DNA of 64,000 nt from Bacteroidota bacterium. Its GTDB lineage: Bacteria; Bacteroidota; Rhodothermia; Balneolales; Balneolaceae. The stretch covers positions 1 to 64,000 of the forward strand of contig JAQCBZ010000002.1 of the NCBI GenBank assembly GCA_027621355.1. The letters are read 5' to 3'. Shown piece after piece: positions 1 to 8,802 of the stretch; position 1 is the stretch's first letter, and every line of letters begins with the position of its first letter. A program made the position numbers and the translations under genes. The notes under the pieces were generated by a model. It was given only the letters and a program-made list of their open reading frames with translations, was not told the origin of the DNA and did not search any database.

Positions 1-588
1 AGAAGGATCGGGAAGCCATTGTTGGAGCCATGTCGACTTCCGGAGCGAGCCGTGAAGAAAACGCTCTGATTCTTCAACAGCTGGAACTCCCATTAACGGG
101 TTCCAAGAGGCGTGAGCCTGACAGTAAGCTGACTTACGCACCTTCCATAGCTCACTCACTTTTTGGGCTATTTCGGCACGCGATAACCCTTTGAACATGG
201 GTCGCCGTTGGTTGCGAAGTAACCGGGTAATGAGTTCTTCCCTCGGAATTTGAAGATGCACCAAGAGTCCATGCTCTTTGAGTTTTTGGGTCAGCGATTC
301 ATCTTGAAGCGCTCCACCACCCAACGAAATCACATGGCGATCCAGCGTGAATGACGCCAAGCAGGCTTCGCGCTCCGCAGCACGAAAGGTCGGTTCTCCT
401 GACGCAAAGAGTTCGGCAACGGTGGTATTTTTCCGTTTTTCAATCCATTGATCAAGATCCACAAAGGTCCATCCAAGCGCTTTGGCAAGTTTCTTCCCAA
501 AGGTAGTTTTACCCACTGCGGGCATCCCACACAGGTAGATCCGCTGAATGCCACCTTCGGCTAAAGCCTTTGAATTCCATGTACTCAT
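1..588 (-). CDS. aroK: Shikimate kinase, 3' end outside window
   Basis: Phosphorylates shikimate at the 3-hydroxyl in the chorismate pathway, in the cytoplasm. The frame is open from an ATG at 586-588 to the window edge (196 codons). Visible motifs are a Walker A loop GMPAVGKT (residues 21-28), the Mg-binding DLD (44-46), FRAAER with the substrate-binding Arg (68-73) and LGGG (89-92). Its ATG overlaps the stop codon of the upstream rqcH (ATGA), so the two are probably translationally coupled. Shikimate kinases usually end near 170-180 residues; this one is still open at 196, so a C-terminal extension or a fusion is possible. The family call is firm; the end cannot be seen. Confidence 0.92.
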   Translation of the reverse strand, partial: MSTWNSKALAEGGIQRIYLCGMPAVGKTTFGKKLAKALGWTFVDLDQWIEKRKNTTVAELFASGEPTFRAAEREACLASFTLDRHVISLGGGALQDESLTQKLKEHGLLVHLQIPREELITRLLRNQRRPMFKGLSRAEIAQKVSELWKVRKSAYCQAHASWNPLMGVPAVEESERFLHGSLRKSTWLQQWLPDPS

Positions 589-2291
589 GACTCAAAAGTA
601 GCTAAAATCTGCGTGGAAGACTTGGGTTCTGCGTCCAAGACATCCTCTTGTCGCACGATGACTTCACCAGGGGCAGCTTGTTTTTTTTTCTGCAGGTATT
701 TTCGTTGGGTCACCGATACCGGCACAACAGGAGAGCCCTTGGCTTTGGAATGCCAGGCTGCAAGGGATGCAGCGGCATCCATGAGTGCAGCTGAGGGCTT
801 GGGTTGTCCCCCAAGACTATGATGTCGAATGTATACGTGGGATCCAGCAACGCCCCTGGCATGAAACCACCAATCTTCTTTGTGCGATAATCTCAAACAC
901 TCATCATTCTCTCGGGCTCCTTTTCCAATCCATATCTCCACACCCTGAAGTGTTATAGGGCGATAGGGCCGAGATTGAGACTCCTTGGACAACTCATGAT
1001 CATACGTTTGTAGCCACTTTTTCCACGATTTCTCATCATGGGTCGCCTGGAGTTGGCTCAGAGCATTCTCTAGCGCGTCCAGTTCACGTTGCAAAGCGTC
1101 TTGGCGCTCGCTGTGCATGGCTGCTTGAGCTCTAGATTTCTTGGCTTTTTGATAATACGTCTGTCCATTTTCTAAGATGGATTCAGTAGACTTGAGAGGA
1201 ATCATGACCTCTTGCCCTTGATCAAAGGTGTTGATACAAGACAACCCTTGAGGGGTTCTTTCGGCTTCGCGATAGGCATTCGCAAGCAGAAGATGGCCAA
1301 ACTGCTCCTGTTGATCCGCCCGTTGCAGGGTCTGTTGGGTGGATTCAAGATTCTTCAGAGATCCTTTTTTTCGCTTCATCTGTGTCTGCAGTGCCTTGAT
1401 TCGTTTGGACTTTTGTTCTTCGAGTTTGCTGGGTCCTTTTTTGGGTGGCGGTCCTGCCTGCAAGAGATCCATAATGGATCCAAACGTTTGCTGTGTCTGT
1501 AGGGGGAGAATCTGTTCGTTTAGTAACGTTTTGGAGCCATCCTCAAGCAAACGAAAGACAGGCTTTGCCACGGTCTTGGACTCGACTTGATGGCACCACG
1601 TTGCCAGCTCTTGTGGTGTTTTTTGATCTAGGGAGTGATGGATAATGAGATCGGAGAGATGTTCACGTGGAAATCCAGGTCGTGATGATTTGATCCAAGC
1701 TTCGCACGCATCCGTCGATTCAAAGGGTTGGGTAGTGGGAGCTTCAGGCCCTGAGTTTGTGGGTAATCCATTGGATGGATGTTCGGACCCACTCATAGAT
1801 GGACTCGGGGGTTGATTTGCGGGGTTGTTCGTTGGCATCCCTTTACGAAACCCCTCCAAAACATCACCGGATGACTCGAGTAACCATACATTGGCTTTGG
1901 CCCCAAAGAGTTCGAACAGCAGCAGCCTTCCAGACTCAAAATGGAGCGTAATGACACGTTCTTGAAGAGGCTTTGTGAGATTGCTTACCACATCGCCTTG
2001 GAGTGCTTCAAAGAACGTGGTCACATTTTTTCGCTTGGTGGACCCTGGGTTTTGCTTTAATACCAGGCCACAACGCTGAGGATCAGCGATAAACACAAGT
2101 CTTTGCAGGGTTTCTTCGCCCTTCCCATCCCGACCCGGTAAACTCTGATCCGATAAACTCTGACCCTCAAAATCGGCTTCCCACTGTTTTTTTCCAGATG
2201 TACGACTTTGCACATACTTTACACCGACCAGATTGCGTTTTAATTCTGGAACAAGGACATTAAGGACCGTATTGGAATTTGAGAAAGGCAT
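585..2291 (-). CDS. rqcH: NFACT-family ribosome quality-control protein (RqcH-like)
   Basis: Homologue of bacterial RqcH / eukaryotic NEMF, which binds stalled 50S-peptidyl-tRNA complexes and adds C-terminal tails to mark nascent chains for degradation. The N-terminal NFACT-N region includes the stretch FELFGAKANVWLL. A lysine-rich coiled coil follows at about residues 290-340. The C-terminal NFACT-R domain has WWFHARGVAGSHVYIR and the late block SKAKGSPVVPVSVTQRKYL. I chose the ATG at 2289-2291 (568 residues); the frame also opens at a TTG at 2327, but the family normally starts close to the sequence after this ATG. The middle has an unusual Ser/Pro/Asn-rich insertion (about residues 175-200) that is probably disordered. 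Its stop overlaps the aroK start. Confidence 0.85.
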   Translation of the reverse strand: MPFSNSNTVLNVLVPELKRNLVGVKYVQSRTSGKKQWEADFEGQSLSDQSLPGRDGKGEETLQRLVFIADPQRCGLVLKQNPGSTKRKNVTTFFEALQGDVVSNLTKPLQERVITLHFESGRLLLFELFGAKANVWLLESSGDVLEGFRKGMPTNNPANQPPSPSMSGSEHPSNGLPTNSGPEAPTTQPFESTDACEAWIKSSRPGFPREHLSDLIIHHSLDQKTPQELATWCHQVESKTVAKPVFRLLEDGSKTLLNEQILPLQTQQTFGSIMDLLQAGPPPKKGPSKLEEQKSKRIKALQTQMKRKKGSLKNLESTQQTLQRADQQEQFGHLLLANAYREAERTPQGLSCINTFDQGQEVMIPLKSTESILENGQTYYQKAKKSRAQAAMHSERQDALQRELDALENALSQLQATHDEKSWKKWLQTYDHELSKESQSRPYRPITLQGVEIWIGKGARENDECLRLSHKEDWWFHARGVAGSHVYIRHHSLGGQPKPSAALMDAAASLAAWHSKAKGSPVVPVSVTQRKYLQKKKQAAPGEVIVRQEDVLDAEPKSSTQILATFES

Positions 2292-2397
2292 AGGTGATTT
2301 TAAATCAAAGGTGTAAACGCATATCAAAGCTGAAAACCGTCACAAGAACGCCCGTCATTCTCAAAGCTAGTCAAAATAGAAATTGAGGACATAACAC

Positions 2398-3111
2398 GTG
2401 CAACAGAAGTACTCAAATCCCATCTTTGAAAAGATGGTGCAAATTATCGATGTCACATTAAAAGAACGTTTTGAACATGGTTTTGGTGCCGGTCAAGCCG
2501 ATCAAACGAAAAAGCAGCCTAAAAAGCGATCCTCGTCGAAAAGACAGCGCGATATGGCTCAAAAAAGCCTGTTTGAGGGTATTGAGTCTACTACTTGGCA
2601 AAACCCATCCATCCATGCCTCCGGTTTGGATGTCAAAATACCACTCGATGATCCCAACTTAAAAGAGTGTCAAATTCATTTTGATTGGGATAGCTTTCGT
2701 GAGCGTTGCATGGCAAAGCAGATGGATGGAATGGAGGACCACCCTTTATTGAAACAACCACACCTTGCATCGAATGCTGTAAAACCGCAACTAGATATCG
2801 AAGTTTCGTGGGTGTTTCAGTCCCCATATACGCAAGTGGAACCGGCCCGAGCTTGGATTGCGTCAATGAATGAATCTTTGAGGCCGTTGTTTTTGAGCTT
2901 CACTGCTCTATCACGCTGGCATCTGGAAATCGAGGGAGAGACCGAGGAGGCGTTGGTAACAGACACACGACTGTTGACCTACGTAGAGTTCAATATGGAG
3001 GGGGTAACATCTATCAATCACCTGCAACGGACGATTGAGAGGCGCTTAGTCCAGCTAGTCTTTTTGACCCGTAAAGTTATGGGAGCGGCGCAGAACAAAG
3101 TTGCCGCCTAA
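2398..3111 (+). CDS. Hypothetical protein, basic N-terminal linker
   Basis: Not recognised. The start is a GTG at 2398; an in-frame ATG lies at 2434. The protein has 237 residues and no signal peptide or membrane segment. An N-terminal helix-like piece is followed by a very basic Lys/Arg/Ser linker (about residues 37-55, KKQPKKRSSSKRQ), which suggests contact with nucleic acid. The C-terminal 130 residues look like a compact alpha/beta domain (DIEVSWVFQSPYTQVEPARAW ... YVEFNMEGVTSINHLQRTIERRL). It lies between the divergent rqcH gene and the convergent mS38-like ORF, so it may be a single-gene transcript. No function is assigned. Confidence 0.6.
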   Translation: MQQKYSNPIFEKMVQIIDVTLKERFEHGFGAGQADQTKKQPKKRSSSKRQRDMAQKSLFEGIESTTWQNPSIHASGLDVKIPLDDPNLKECQIHFDWDSFRERCMAKQMDGMEDHPLLKQPHLASNAVKPQLDIEVSWVFQSPYTQVEPARAWIASMNESLRPLFLSFTALSRWHLEIEGETEEALVTDTRLLTYVEFNMEGVTSINHLQRTIERRLVQLVFLTRKVMGAAQNKVAA

Positions 3112-3170
3112 GCGAGTATGCATGTGCGACTCCATCCTGGTCATGTACTCAGAGTGAAGTCACAGATGAC

Positions 3171-3263
3171 TTAGGCTTTTTTCTTATGGCGATTCTTGCG
3201 AAGACGCTTTTTACGCTTATGCTTCGCAATCTTTGCTCTTTTTCTTTTCTTTCCGCTTGGCAT
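3171..3263 (-). CDS. Tiny Lys/Arg-rich AURKAIP1/COX24 (mS38-like) protein
   Basis: A 30-residue ORF reading MPSGKKRKRAKIAKHKRKK then RLRKNRHKKKA. About two thirds of its residues are Lys, Arg or His. This matches the short bacterial AURKAIP1/COX24-domain proteins, relatives of mitochondrial small-subunit protein mS38, which are widespread in Bacteroidota; a role as a small ribosomal protein is inferred from that relationship. The ATG (3261-3263) lies about 38 bases downstream of the predicted start site of a Bacteroidota-type promoter. It is too short for routine gene callers. It stands alone between two plus-strand genes. Confidence 0.85.
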   Translation of the reverse strand: MPSGKKRKRAKIAKHKRKKRLRKNRHKKKA

Positions 3264-3307
3264 CTGTAAAGAATAATTTATTGTTACATCATTTTACTGA
3301 CAGACTT

Positions 3308-3338
3308 TAAAGTTAGCGCTTTATCTTCTTAGTTCAAA
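3308..3338 (-). promoter_or_regulatory. Bacteroidota-type promoter of the mS38-like gene
   Basis: On the minus strand, TTTG (3338-3335) is followed by 19 bases and TAACTTTA (3315-3308). This fits TTTG-N19-TAnnTTTG with one mismatch in the -10 box. Predicted transcription starts near 3301. The -33 box overlaps the dapB start codon on the other strand, so the two divergent transcripts may interfere. Confidence 0.6.
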
Positions 3339-4000
3339 TGAAAGCTGCACTCATCGGATATGGAAAGACGGGGTCTAAGGTTCAAGAAGCCTTGGGTTTG
3401 GATAGTGATGCCCTGTTTAATAGCTCAAGACCTCCAACCGAGGAGGCATTAAACCCCTTTGATGTGGTGATTGTTTTTGTGCCAGGAGAAGCCTTTTTAG
3501 AGATGATTCCTATGCTTTTATCTACTCCCATTGCTGTGGTGTCGGGGGCAACGGGTGTGGCGCTGCCGGATGACCTTGATGATGAATGTATCACAAGGGG
3601 ACGCGCTTGGGTTGTGGCTCAAAATTTTAGTCCAGCGATGCACATGATTCAGGAAGCATTACAATGGATCGGAGCTCACTCAGACTGGTTGGCGGATGCT
3701 ACGATGTCACTTCGGGAAGTGCACCACAAAGAGAAACGAGATGCCCCAAGCGGGACTGCAAAGCGTTGGATGGAGTGGTTGGGTACACGAGATGTCCAAG
3801 TCACAAGTCAACGAGAAGGGGATGAACTGGGGCTCCATGAATTGAGCATCGAAACCCCTCTAGAGCGACTTACGATTCGTCATGAAGCACTTGATCGAGC
3901 ACTGTTTGCTCAAGGGGCGATTCAAGCGGCTAAGTGGTTGTTAGAGCCAAACAGAAAGCCTGGACTTTATGCAATGAAAGACGTCTTGGAGGGTTCGTGA
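3338..4000 (+). CDS. dapB: 4-hydroxy-tetrahydrodipicolinate reductase
   Basis: Reduces the DapA product to tetrahydrodipicolinate with NAD(P)H on the way to diaminopimelate and lysine. The N-terminal dinucleotide-binding loop is GYGKTG (residues 7-12). The catalytic and substrate motif is EVHHKEKRDAPSGTAKR (about 127-143), with the His pair, Lys and DAPSGTA of the family. At 220 residues it is short compared with E. coli DapB (273), as in other Bacteroidota forms. Its TGA shares one base with the ATG of dapA (TGATG), so translation is coupled. First gene of dapB-dapA-dapD. Confidence 0.95.
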   Translation: MKAALIGYGKTGSKVQEALGLDSDALFNSSRPPTEEALNPFDVVIVFVPGEAFLEMIPMLLSTPIAVVSGATGVALPDDLDDECITRGRAWVVAQNFSPAMHMIQEALQWIGAHSDWLADATMSLREVHHKEKRDAPSGTAKRWMEWLGTRDVQVTSQREGDELGLHELSIETPLERLTIRHEALDRALFAQGAIQAAKWLLEPNRKPGLYAMKDVLEGS

Positions 4001-4917
4001 TGGATATACGAGAGATTTCGACATGGACCGCACTCGTAACACCCTTTAGGGAGGATGGGTCGGTAGATACCGCCAGCCTTGAACGCTTGGTAGCCGAACA
4101 ATCTGCCGCGGGGAATGGGTTGGTGGTGCTTGGCTCAACAGGAGAAGCCCTTGCTTGTGATGAAGACGAAAAGTTTGAGATTCTCAAGGCGATCATGTGG
4201 ATGGATCGCGAGGTTCCCGTGGTTGTAGGGGTGGGTGGTTTTCAGTTAGAGACTCAACGAGCTTGGATTCGAAAAGGAAATGCGCTGGGTGTGGATGGAT
4301 TTATGTTGGTGACTCCTCTGTATGCTAAACCAGGAGCCGCAGGGCAAGTTGCTTGGTTTGAAGCCTTAATGAACGAAGCCGAAGCCCCATGTATGCTTTA
4401 TAATATTCCTGGACGTGCGGCCACTCCATTACATATGGATGTCGTGAAGCAGTTGGGGACGCATCGACACGCTTGGGCTATAAAGGAAGCAGGTGGAACG
4501 TTGGAGTCGTTCCGAGCATACCGTGAAGCTGCAGAGGATCACTGGGTGCTTTACAGCGGCGATGATCCATTATTGCCAACATTTGCTCCTGAAGGTGCAG
4601 TGGGAGTCGTTTCTGTGGCTGCGAATGTGTGGCCAGAGTTGACGCATCAGTTTACCCAATGGGTATGCAGTGCTTCCAATGAAGAGTTGTCAAGCATAGC
4701 GGCTCAATCGATGATTCAAACTTGGGGGACACTAACAGAGTCCTTGTTTGTGACAAGCAATCCTGTACCTGCAAAGGTTCTTTTGGCTAGTCAAGGTCGC
4801 TTGACCTCTGCAACCACGCGCCCTCCATTATCCATCAAAGAGGATGCATTGGAGACGCTAGATGTCAAGGAGTTAGAACGTTTAGCGGCAGATTTAACGA
4901 ATAAGTTCCCCCATTAG
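4000..4917 (+). CDS. dapA: 4-hydroxy-tetrahydrodipicolinate synthase
   Basis: Condenses pyruvate with aspartate semialdehyde, the first committed step to DAP. The TIM barrel motifs are visible: TALVTPF at the N-terminus, GSTGEA for pyruvate carboxylate binding, the YNIPGR block with the catalytic Tyr (about 134), and AIKEAGG with the Schiff-base Lys (about 161). I chose the ATG at 4000 (305 residues) because it gives the usual N-terminus and overlaps the dapB stop by one base; the frame is open upstream to 3934 but that part lies inside dapB. Confidence 0.96.
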   Translation: MDIREISTWTALVTPFREDGSVDTASLERLVAEQSAAGNGLVVLGSTGEALACDEDEKFEILKAIMWMDREVPVVVGVGGFQLETQRAWIRKGNALGVDGFMLVTPLYAKPGAAGQVAWFEALMNEAEAPCMLYNIPGRAATPLHMDVVKQLGTHRHAWAIKEAGGTLESFRAYREAAEDHWVLYSGDDPLLPTFAPEGAVGVVSVAANVWPELTHQFTQWVCSASNEELSSIAAQSMIQTWGTLTESLFVTSNPVPAKVLLASQGRLTSATTRPPLSIKEDALETLDVKELERLAADLTNKFPH

Positions 4918-4957
4918 TCTTATACCCCATTAAACCAAAAAGAAGAGTGAGTAAAAC

Positions 4958-5714
4958 ATGAGCGAAGCCGCAGATTGGATGAGCCTATTTGATGAATTGG
5001 AGCGTGGTGAAAAACGGGCGGCAAGTCCTCAAGGAGATGGGTGGGTCGTGCACGAAGAGGTGAAAAAAGGCATTTTAGCTGCATTTAAAGCAGGAAAAAA
5101 CGCTGAGTATTCTGGAATCTATGAGGGGTTTGTCGACAAAGATAATTTACCTCCACGAATGATGGGGGTGTCTGATGGCGTGCGTTTGGTGCCAGGTGGT
5201 AGTTCCATTCGGCGGGGTGCTTATGTGGCGAAGGGTGTGATTGTGATGCCTCCGTCTTATATCAATGTAGGAGCGTATGTTGATGAAGGCTCTATGGTGG
5301 ATTCCCATGTGTTGGTTGGCTCATGTGCTCAAGTCGGGAAACGGGTGCATTTATCTGCGGGTGTGCAACTGGGAGGGGTGCTAGAGCCGATTGGCATGGC
5401 GCCTGTCATTATTGAAGATGATTGCTTTTTGGGTGCAAACGTCGTGGTTGTGGAAGGGATTCGTGTGCGCCGAGGGGCAGTGCTTGCGCCTGGATTAATC
5501 TTGTCCAAAGCGGTGCCGGTCTTTGACTTGGTGCAAGGAAAACGAATGGCCCCAGGGGCGGATATTCCTGAATGCTGTGGTTGTGCCGGGATCGCGTCCT
5601 GTGTTGGGAGGATGGGGAGCGGATCAAGGGTTGTCGATGTCGACACCGCTGCTTGTAAAATATCGTGATGAAGGCAGTGATGCCGCCTTGGCGATGGAGC
5701 AGTCACTGCGCTAA
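4958..5714 (+). CDS. dapD: Tetrahydrodipicolinate N-succinyltransferase, apparent frameshift
   Basis: Left-handed beta-helix (hexapeptide) enzyme that succinylates tetrahydrodipicolinate. The frame from 4958 carries the family core: PSYINVGAYVDEGSMVDSH, GSCAQVGKRVHLSAGVQLGGVLEP, and the substrate region up to VPVFDLV. After IPE (about 5573) it runs into a Cys-rich non-homologous tail ending at 5668. The +1 frame from about 5574 reads NAVVVPGSRPVLGGWG and ends LLVKYRDEGSDAALAMEQSLR at 5714, which is the expected DapD C-terminus. The simplest reading is loss of two bases (or gain of one) around 5571-5575. Repaired, the protein would have about 252 residues. It may be a sequencing error, a broken gene or, less likely, recoding. 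Confidence 0.85.
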
Positions 5715-5732
5715 TGCAGTCACTGCGCTAAT
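5699..5732 (+). repeat. 17-base tandem duplication at the dapD stop
   Basis: GCAGTCACTGCGCTAAT occurs twice in direct succession (5699-5715 and 5716-5732). Each copy contains the odd palindrome GCAGT-C-ACTGC. The first copy includes the dapD stop codon, so the duplication leaves a spare copy of the gene end just downstream. Confidence 0.9.
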
Positions 5733-5828
5733 GCAAAGACCGGGTAAAAAAAAATGAAGAGTGGCGTGTAAGGTTTTGCTTTCGAAACGCTCTGTTGTTT
5801 TGTAAGTTCAACTAAATAAAAAGAGATT

Positions 5829-6296
5829 ATGAGTTCATTAAACAAAGCAATGATTATCGGACGCTTAGGCGCCGACCCTGAAGTGCGATTCACACAATCC
5901 AATACCGCTGTAGCAACGATGAATGTCGCCACTAATGAGCGTTACAAGGATAGTAGTGGTGATATGCAAGAGAGAACAGAGTGGCACCGAGTTGTAGCCT
6001 GGGGGCGTTTGGCTGAAATTTGTCAGCAATATGTCAAAAAGGGGTCACTTATTTATTTTGAGGGGCCTATCCAAACCCGTGAATGGGAAGATAAAGAGGG
6101 TCAAAAACGCTATACCACTGAGATTAAAGCACTTTCAATGCAAATGCTGGATACTCGTGAAGGGGGAATGGGTTCATCAGGGCCTTCCATGAGTAGTACG
6201 ACTTCAGCTCCAGCTAGTGCAAGCAAACCAGTTGCACCGAAAGCCGCAGAAATCGACTCGAGCTTTTCTGATGTCGATGACGATTTACCCTTTTAA
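5829..6296 (+). CDS. ssb: Single-stranded DNA-binding protein
   Basis: Coats single-stranded DNA during replication, repair and recombination. The N-terminal OB fold begins [18 protein letters not shown] and includes NVATNERY and [14 protein letters not shown] (to about residue 110). A Ser/Ala-rich linker follows, and the acidic tip DVDDDLPF ends the protein, the usual docking peptide for partner proteins. At 155 residues it has the normal length. The next gene is gldE-like, and the ssb-gldE pair is typical of Bacteroidota. Confidence 0.97.
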   Translation: MSSLNKAMIIGRLGADPEVRFTQSNTAVATMNVATNERYKDSSGDMQERTEWHRVVAWGRLAEICQQYVKKGSLIYFEGPIQTREWEDKEGQKRYTTEIKALSMQMLDTREGGMGSSGPSMSSTTSAPASASKPVAPKAAEIDSSFSDVDDDLPF

Positions 6297-6335
6297 AGCG
6301 TAGTCGGCGGGAACCATGAACCAACTTAACCGTAT

Positions 6336-7694
6336 TTGGAAGCGTTAGACGAACCTCCGAGTACCGAGCTCTTTTCGGGCACTCTTCTTTCTCTTCTGTC
6401 CATGACGGGTGTAGATCCTACTGCAACCGCTGTGATCGTGCAAATCCTTGCTGTGTTGCTAGGGTTGTATGTAGGGGCTATATATTCGGCTGCTGAGGTG
6501 GCCTTTTTTAAGCTTTACAGCCTCCCCAATTTTCAGGAGTATGCTTCTGGGGATACTCAAGATCGTTGGATTCACCGTCTGCTACATCGTCCAAACCGTC
6601 TATTGGCCACTATTTTGATCGGTAACACCGTCTCTAATGTGGTGGTCTCCATCGTCGCCGCTTCGCTGACGGCGCAATTGATCTCTGTCTTTGCACTCCC
6701 CAAATTGGTCATTTTTGTCGTCGAGTTTTTGGTGATTTCATTCTCTATTCTAATTTTGAGTGAAATCGCACCCAAATGGATTGCGCTGGAGAATCCCCGG
6801 AAAGTAGCTCGCTCCTACGCAGGGTTCATCTATATTCAATATTGGCTGTTTCACCCATTCACCCGGTTGATGGCCGATAGCGCCATTGCCTTGGAGAAGG
6901 TGGTGCCCAAAAGTACGTCTAAGGTAACCTCAGACGATCTTCGCTTAATGGCGCAAGCGGGCCATGAAGATGGAAGCTTGAAGCAAGACGAGAGGGAGAT
7001 TATCGAGAATGTGATTGAATTTGGCACGATTTCGGCAAAAGAGATCATGACATCACGCGTTGATATTGAAGCGATATCAGTAGATGCATCATTGGAAGAG
7101 GTGCTTGATTTGATTCGGCGAAAAGGCTACTCAAGGCTCCCTCTTTATGAAAATGATTTAGATACCATTCATGGGATATTATACTCTAAAGACGTGCTTC
7201 CGTTCCTCCATGTCAACCCAGAGGAGACGACCATCCAATGGAAAACTCTTGCGCGGAAGGCCTTATTTATCCCACCGACCAAAAAATTGGATGAATTATT
7301 AACCGACTTTCAATCTGAAAAAACCCACATGGCCATAGTAGTGGATGAGTATGGGGGAACGGAAGGTTTGATTACGATGGATGATCTCTTGGAAGAAATT
7401 GTAGGAGATATGGCCGACGAATCGGACGAAGAGGAGGAAAAAAGCTACCGTCCCCATCGTCAGGGTGGTTTTGTATGTGATGCACGTATGGACCTTGATG
7501 AAGTGGAGGATCTTTTTGGTCTCGAGATTACCTCAGCCGATGATGAATTTGAATCACTAGGGGGACTTATCTATCATCTTACAGAACGTATTCCAAATGT
7601 GGGCGAAAAAGTAACGTATAAAGGCCTAGTCTGTACTGTGCAATCCTTATCCAAAAAGCGAATCGCGAAGGTGTGGGTTCGAGCCATGGGGTAA
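6336..7694 (+). CDS. GldE-like CNNM/CorC-family membrane protein with CBS pair
   Basis: Membrane protein of the CNNM/HlyC-CorC family. The CNNM transmembrane domain covers about residues 28-195 (starting [20 protein letters not shown], then [10 protein letters not shown]). Two CBS domains follow ([12 protein letters not shown] ... and the [27 protein letters not shown] block) and a C-terminal CorC_HlyC domain ends the chain. In Flavobacteria the equivalent gene after ssb is gldE, linked to gliding motility; elsewhere the family handles divalent cations. The start is a TTG at 6336, and an in-frame ATG lies at 6402; the upstream residues [10 protein letters not shown] resemble GldE N-termini, so I kept 6336. 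A 10-codon ORF (6315-6347) overlaps the start. Confidence 0.85.
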   Translation: MEALDEPPSTELFSGTLLSLLSMTGVDPTATAVIVQILAVLLGLYVGAIYSAAEVAFFKLYSLPNFQEYASGDTQDRWIHRLLHRPNRLLATILIGNTVSNVVVSIVAASLTAQLISVFALPKLVIFVVEFLVISFSILILSEIAPKWIALENPRKVARSYAGFIYIQYWLFHPFTRLMADSAIALEKVVPKSTSKVTSDDLRLMAQAGHEDGSLKQDEREIIENVIEFGTISAKEIMTSRVDIEAISVDASLEEVLDLIRRKGYSRLPLYENDLDTIHGILYSKDVLPFLHVNPEETTIQWKTLARKALFIPPTKKLDELLTDFQSEKTHMAIVVDEYGGTEGLITMDDLLEEIVGDMADESDEEEEKSYRPHRQGGFVCDARMDLDEVEDLFGLEITSADDEFESLGGLIYHLTERIPNVGEKVTYKGLVCTVQSLSKKRIAKVWVRAMG

Positions 7695-7698
7695 GCGT

Positions 7699-8781
7699 AT
7701 GATCCGGCAGACCCAAGCATCCCTTCAAGCTCATCATTCATTTCGGTGTCCATCCATTGCAGAAGAAGAGGTATTGATTCGCTCCGAAGATGACCTAATG
7801 GAAGCCTATCGTCTTGGGTTATTTAATGAGCCTTGGATTGTGCTTGGACACGGGACCAATACATTGTTTTTACCCCGTGTGTCTGAGCGAGTTTTTCTCA
7901 TGCAATTCGAGGGTTTTGAGCATGAGAGTTTAAAAAACGATCAGATTCAAGTCACCATAGGGGCGGGTGTTGAATGGGATGATCTTGTAGAGTGGTCTAT
8001 CGAGCAAGGCTATGGCGGTATTGAGGCGATGATTCGCATTCCAGGGACATGCGGCGCAGCGCCGGTACAAAATATTGGTGCCTATGGACAGGAATTGGAC
8101 CATGTGCTGCACCGTGTGCGAGCTTTTGACACGCAAAAAGGGGTATTTCATGACTTTACACCCGATGAATGTGGATTTTCTTATCGAGATAGCATGTTTA
8201 AGCGACCAGAAGGACGACATTGGATCATCACGTCGATTTCACTGCGATTGCATGGAGCCTCTTACCAAATTCGACCCACCTACCCATCCCTGGTGGCCTC
8301 CTTGAATGAAGCGGGAATTTCCAACCCAACGCTCAAAGATGTTGGCCAACACGTAGCGGCCATCCGTGCATCCAAGCTGCCAAATCCATCTAGCCAGCCC
8401 AATGCAGGCTCTTTTTTTAAGAATCCAGTGCTTCGCGGCGATCAGGCATCCCGGTTCATGGCCCAGTTCCCTGACGCACCTTGGTTTGATTTGGAGGTGG
8501 GGATGAGTTTCCGTGGTGTAGAAACGGAGGATGAAGGCAATCAAGATGCAAGCTCTCACGCTATCAAGGTGCCTGCTGGCTGGCTGATAGAGCACGTTGG
8601 ACTAAAAGGTGAATGGAATGGACGTGTAGGAGTGTGGCCTAAACAAGCCCTCGTGCTTTACCATCAAGGCGAAGCTACAGGGGTGGATGTTCTAGAGCTA
8701 GCATCCCAAATCCAAGAGAAGGTGAAGCAGACATTTGGAGTGGAATTAGAGCAAGAAGTTCGCGTGTATGGCGTGGAATAA
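7699..8781 (+). CDS. murB: UDP-N-acetylenolpyruvoylglucosamine reductase
   Basis: FAD enzyme that reduces enolpyruvyl-UDP-GlcNAc to UDP-MurNAc in peptidoglycan synthesis. Visible are the FAD-binding GHGTNTLFL (about residues 51-59), IPGTCGAAPVQNIGAYG (about 114-130), SYRDSMFK, and NAGSFFKNP (about 234-242) with the catalytic Ser that protonates the substrate. The C-terminal Glu lies in LEQEVRVYG. At 360 residues it is of the E. coli type (342), with a slightly longer linker after the Ser motif. It starts 4 bases after the gldE-like gene, so the two share a transcript. Confidence 0.95.
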   Translation: MIRQTQASLQAHHSFRCPSIAEEEVLIRSEDDLMEAYRLGLFNEPWIVLGHGTNTLFLPRVSERVFLMQFEGFEHESLKNDQIQVTIGAGVEWDDLVEWSIEQGYGGIEAMIRIPGTCGAAPVQNIGAYGQELDHVLHRVRAFDTQKGVFHDFTPDECGFSYRDSMFKRPEGRHWIITSISLRLHGASYQIRPTYPSLVASLNEAGISNPTLKDVGQHVAAIRASKLPNPSSQPNAGSFFKNPVLRGDQASRFMAQFPDAPWFDLEVGMSFRGVETEDEGNQDASSHAIKVPAGWLIEHVGLKGEWNGRVGVWPKQALVLYHQGEATGVDVLELASQIQEKVKQTFGVELEQEVRVYGVE

Positions 8782-8802
8782 TCAGACGGTTGACTGGCGC
8801 GC

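Noticed and set aside
1212..1590. Plus-strand ORFs of 83-96 codons inside rqcH
   Set aside because: They are opposite-strand shadows of the well-supported NFACT gene and have no family features.
5560..5580. Programmed ribosomal frameshift in dapD
   Set aside because: There is no stop codon at the shift point, no slippery heptamer and no obvious stimulating hairpin, so an error or mutation is simpler.
5329..5706. Minus-strand ORF of 125 codons over dapD
   Set aside because: It is Ser/Pro/Thr-rich shadow translation of the DapD repeats and has no start context.
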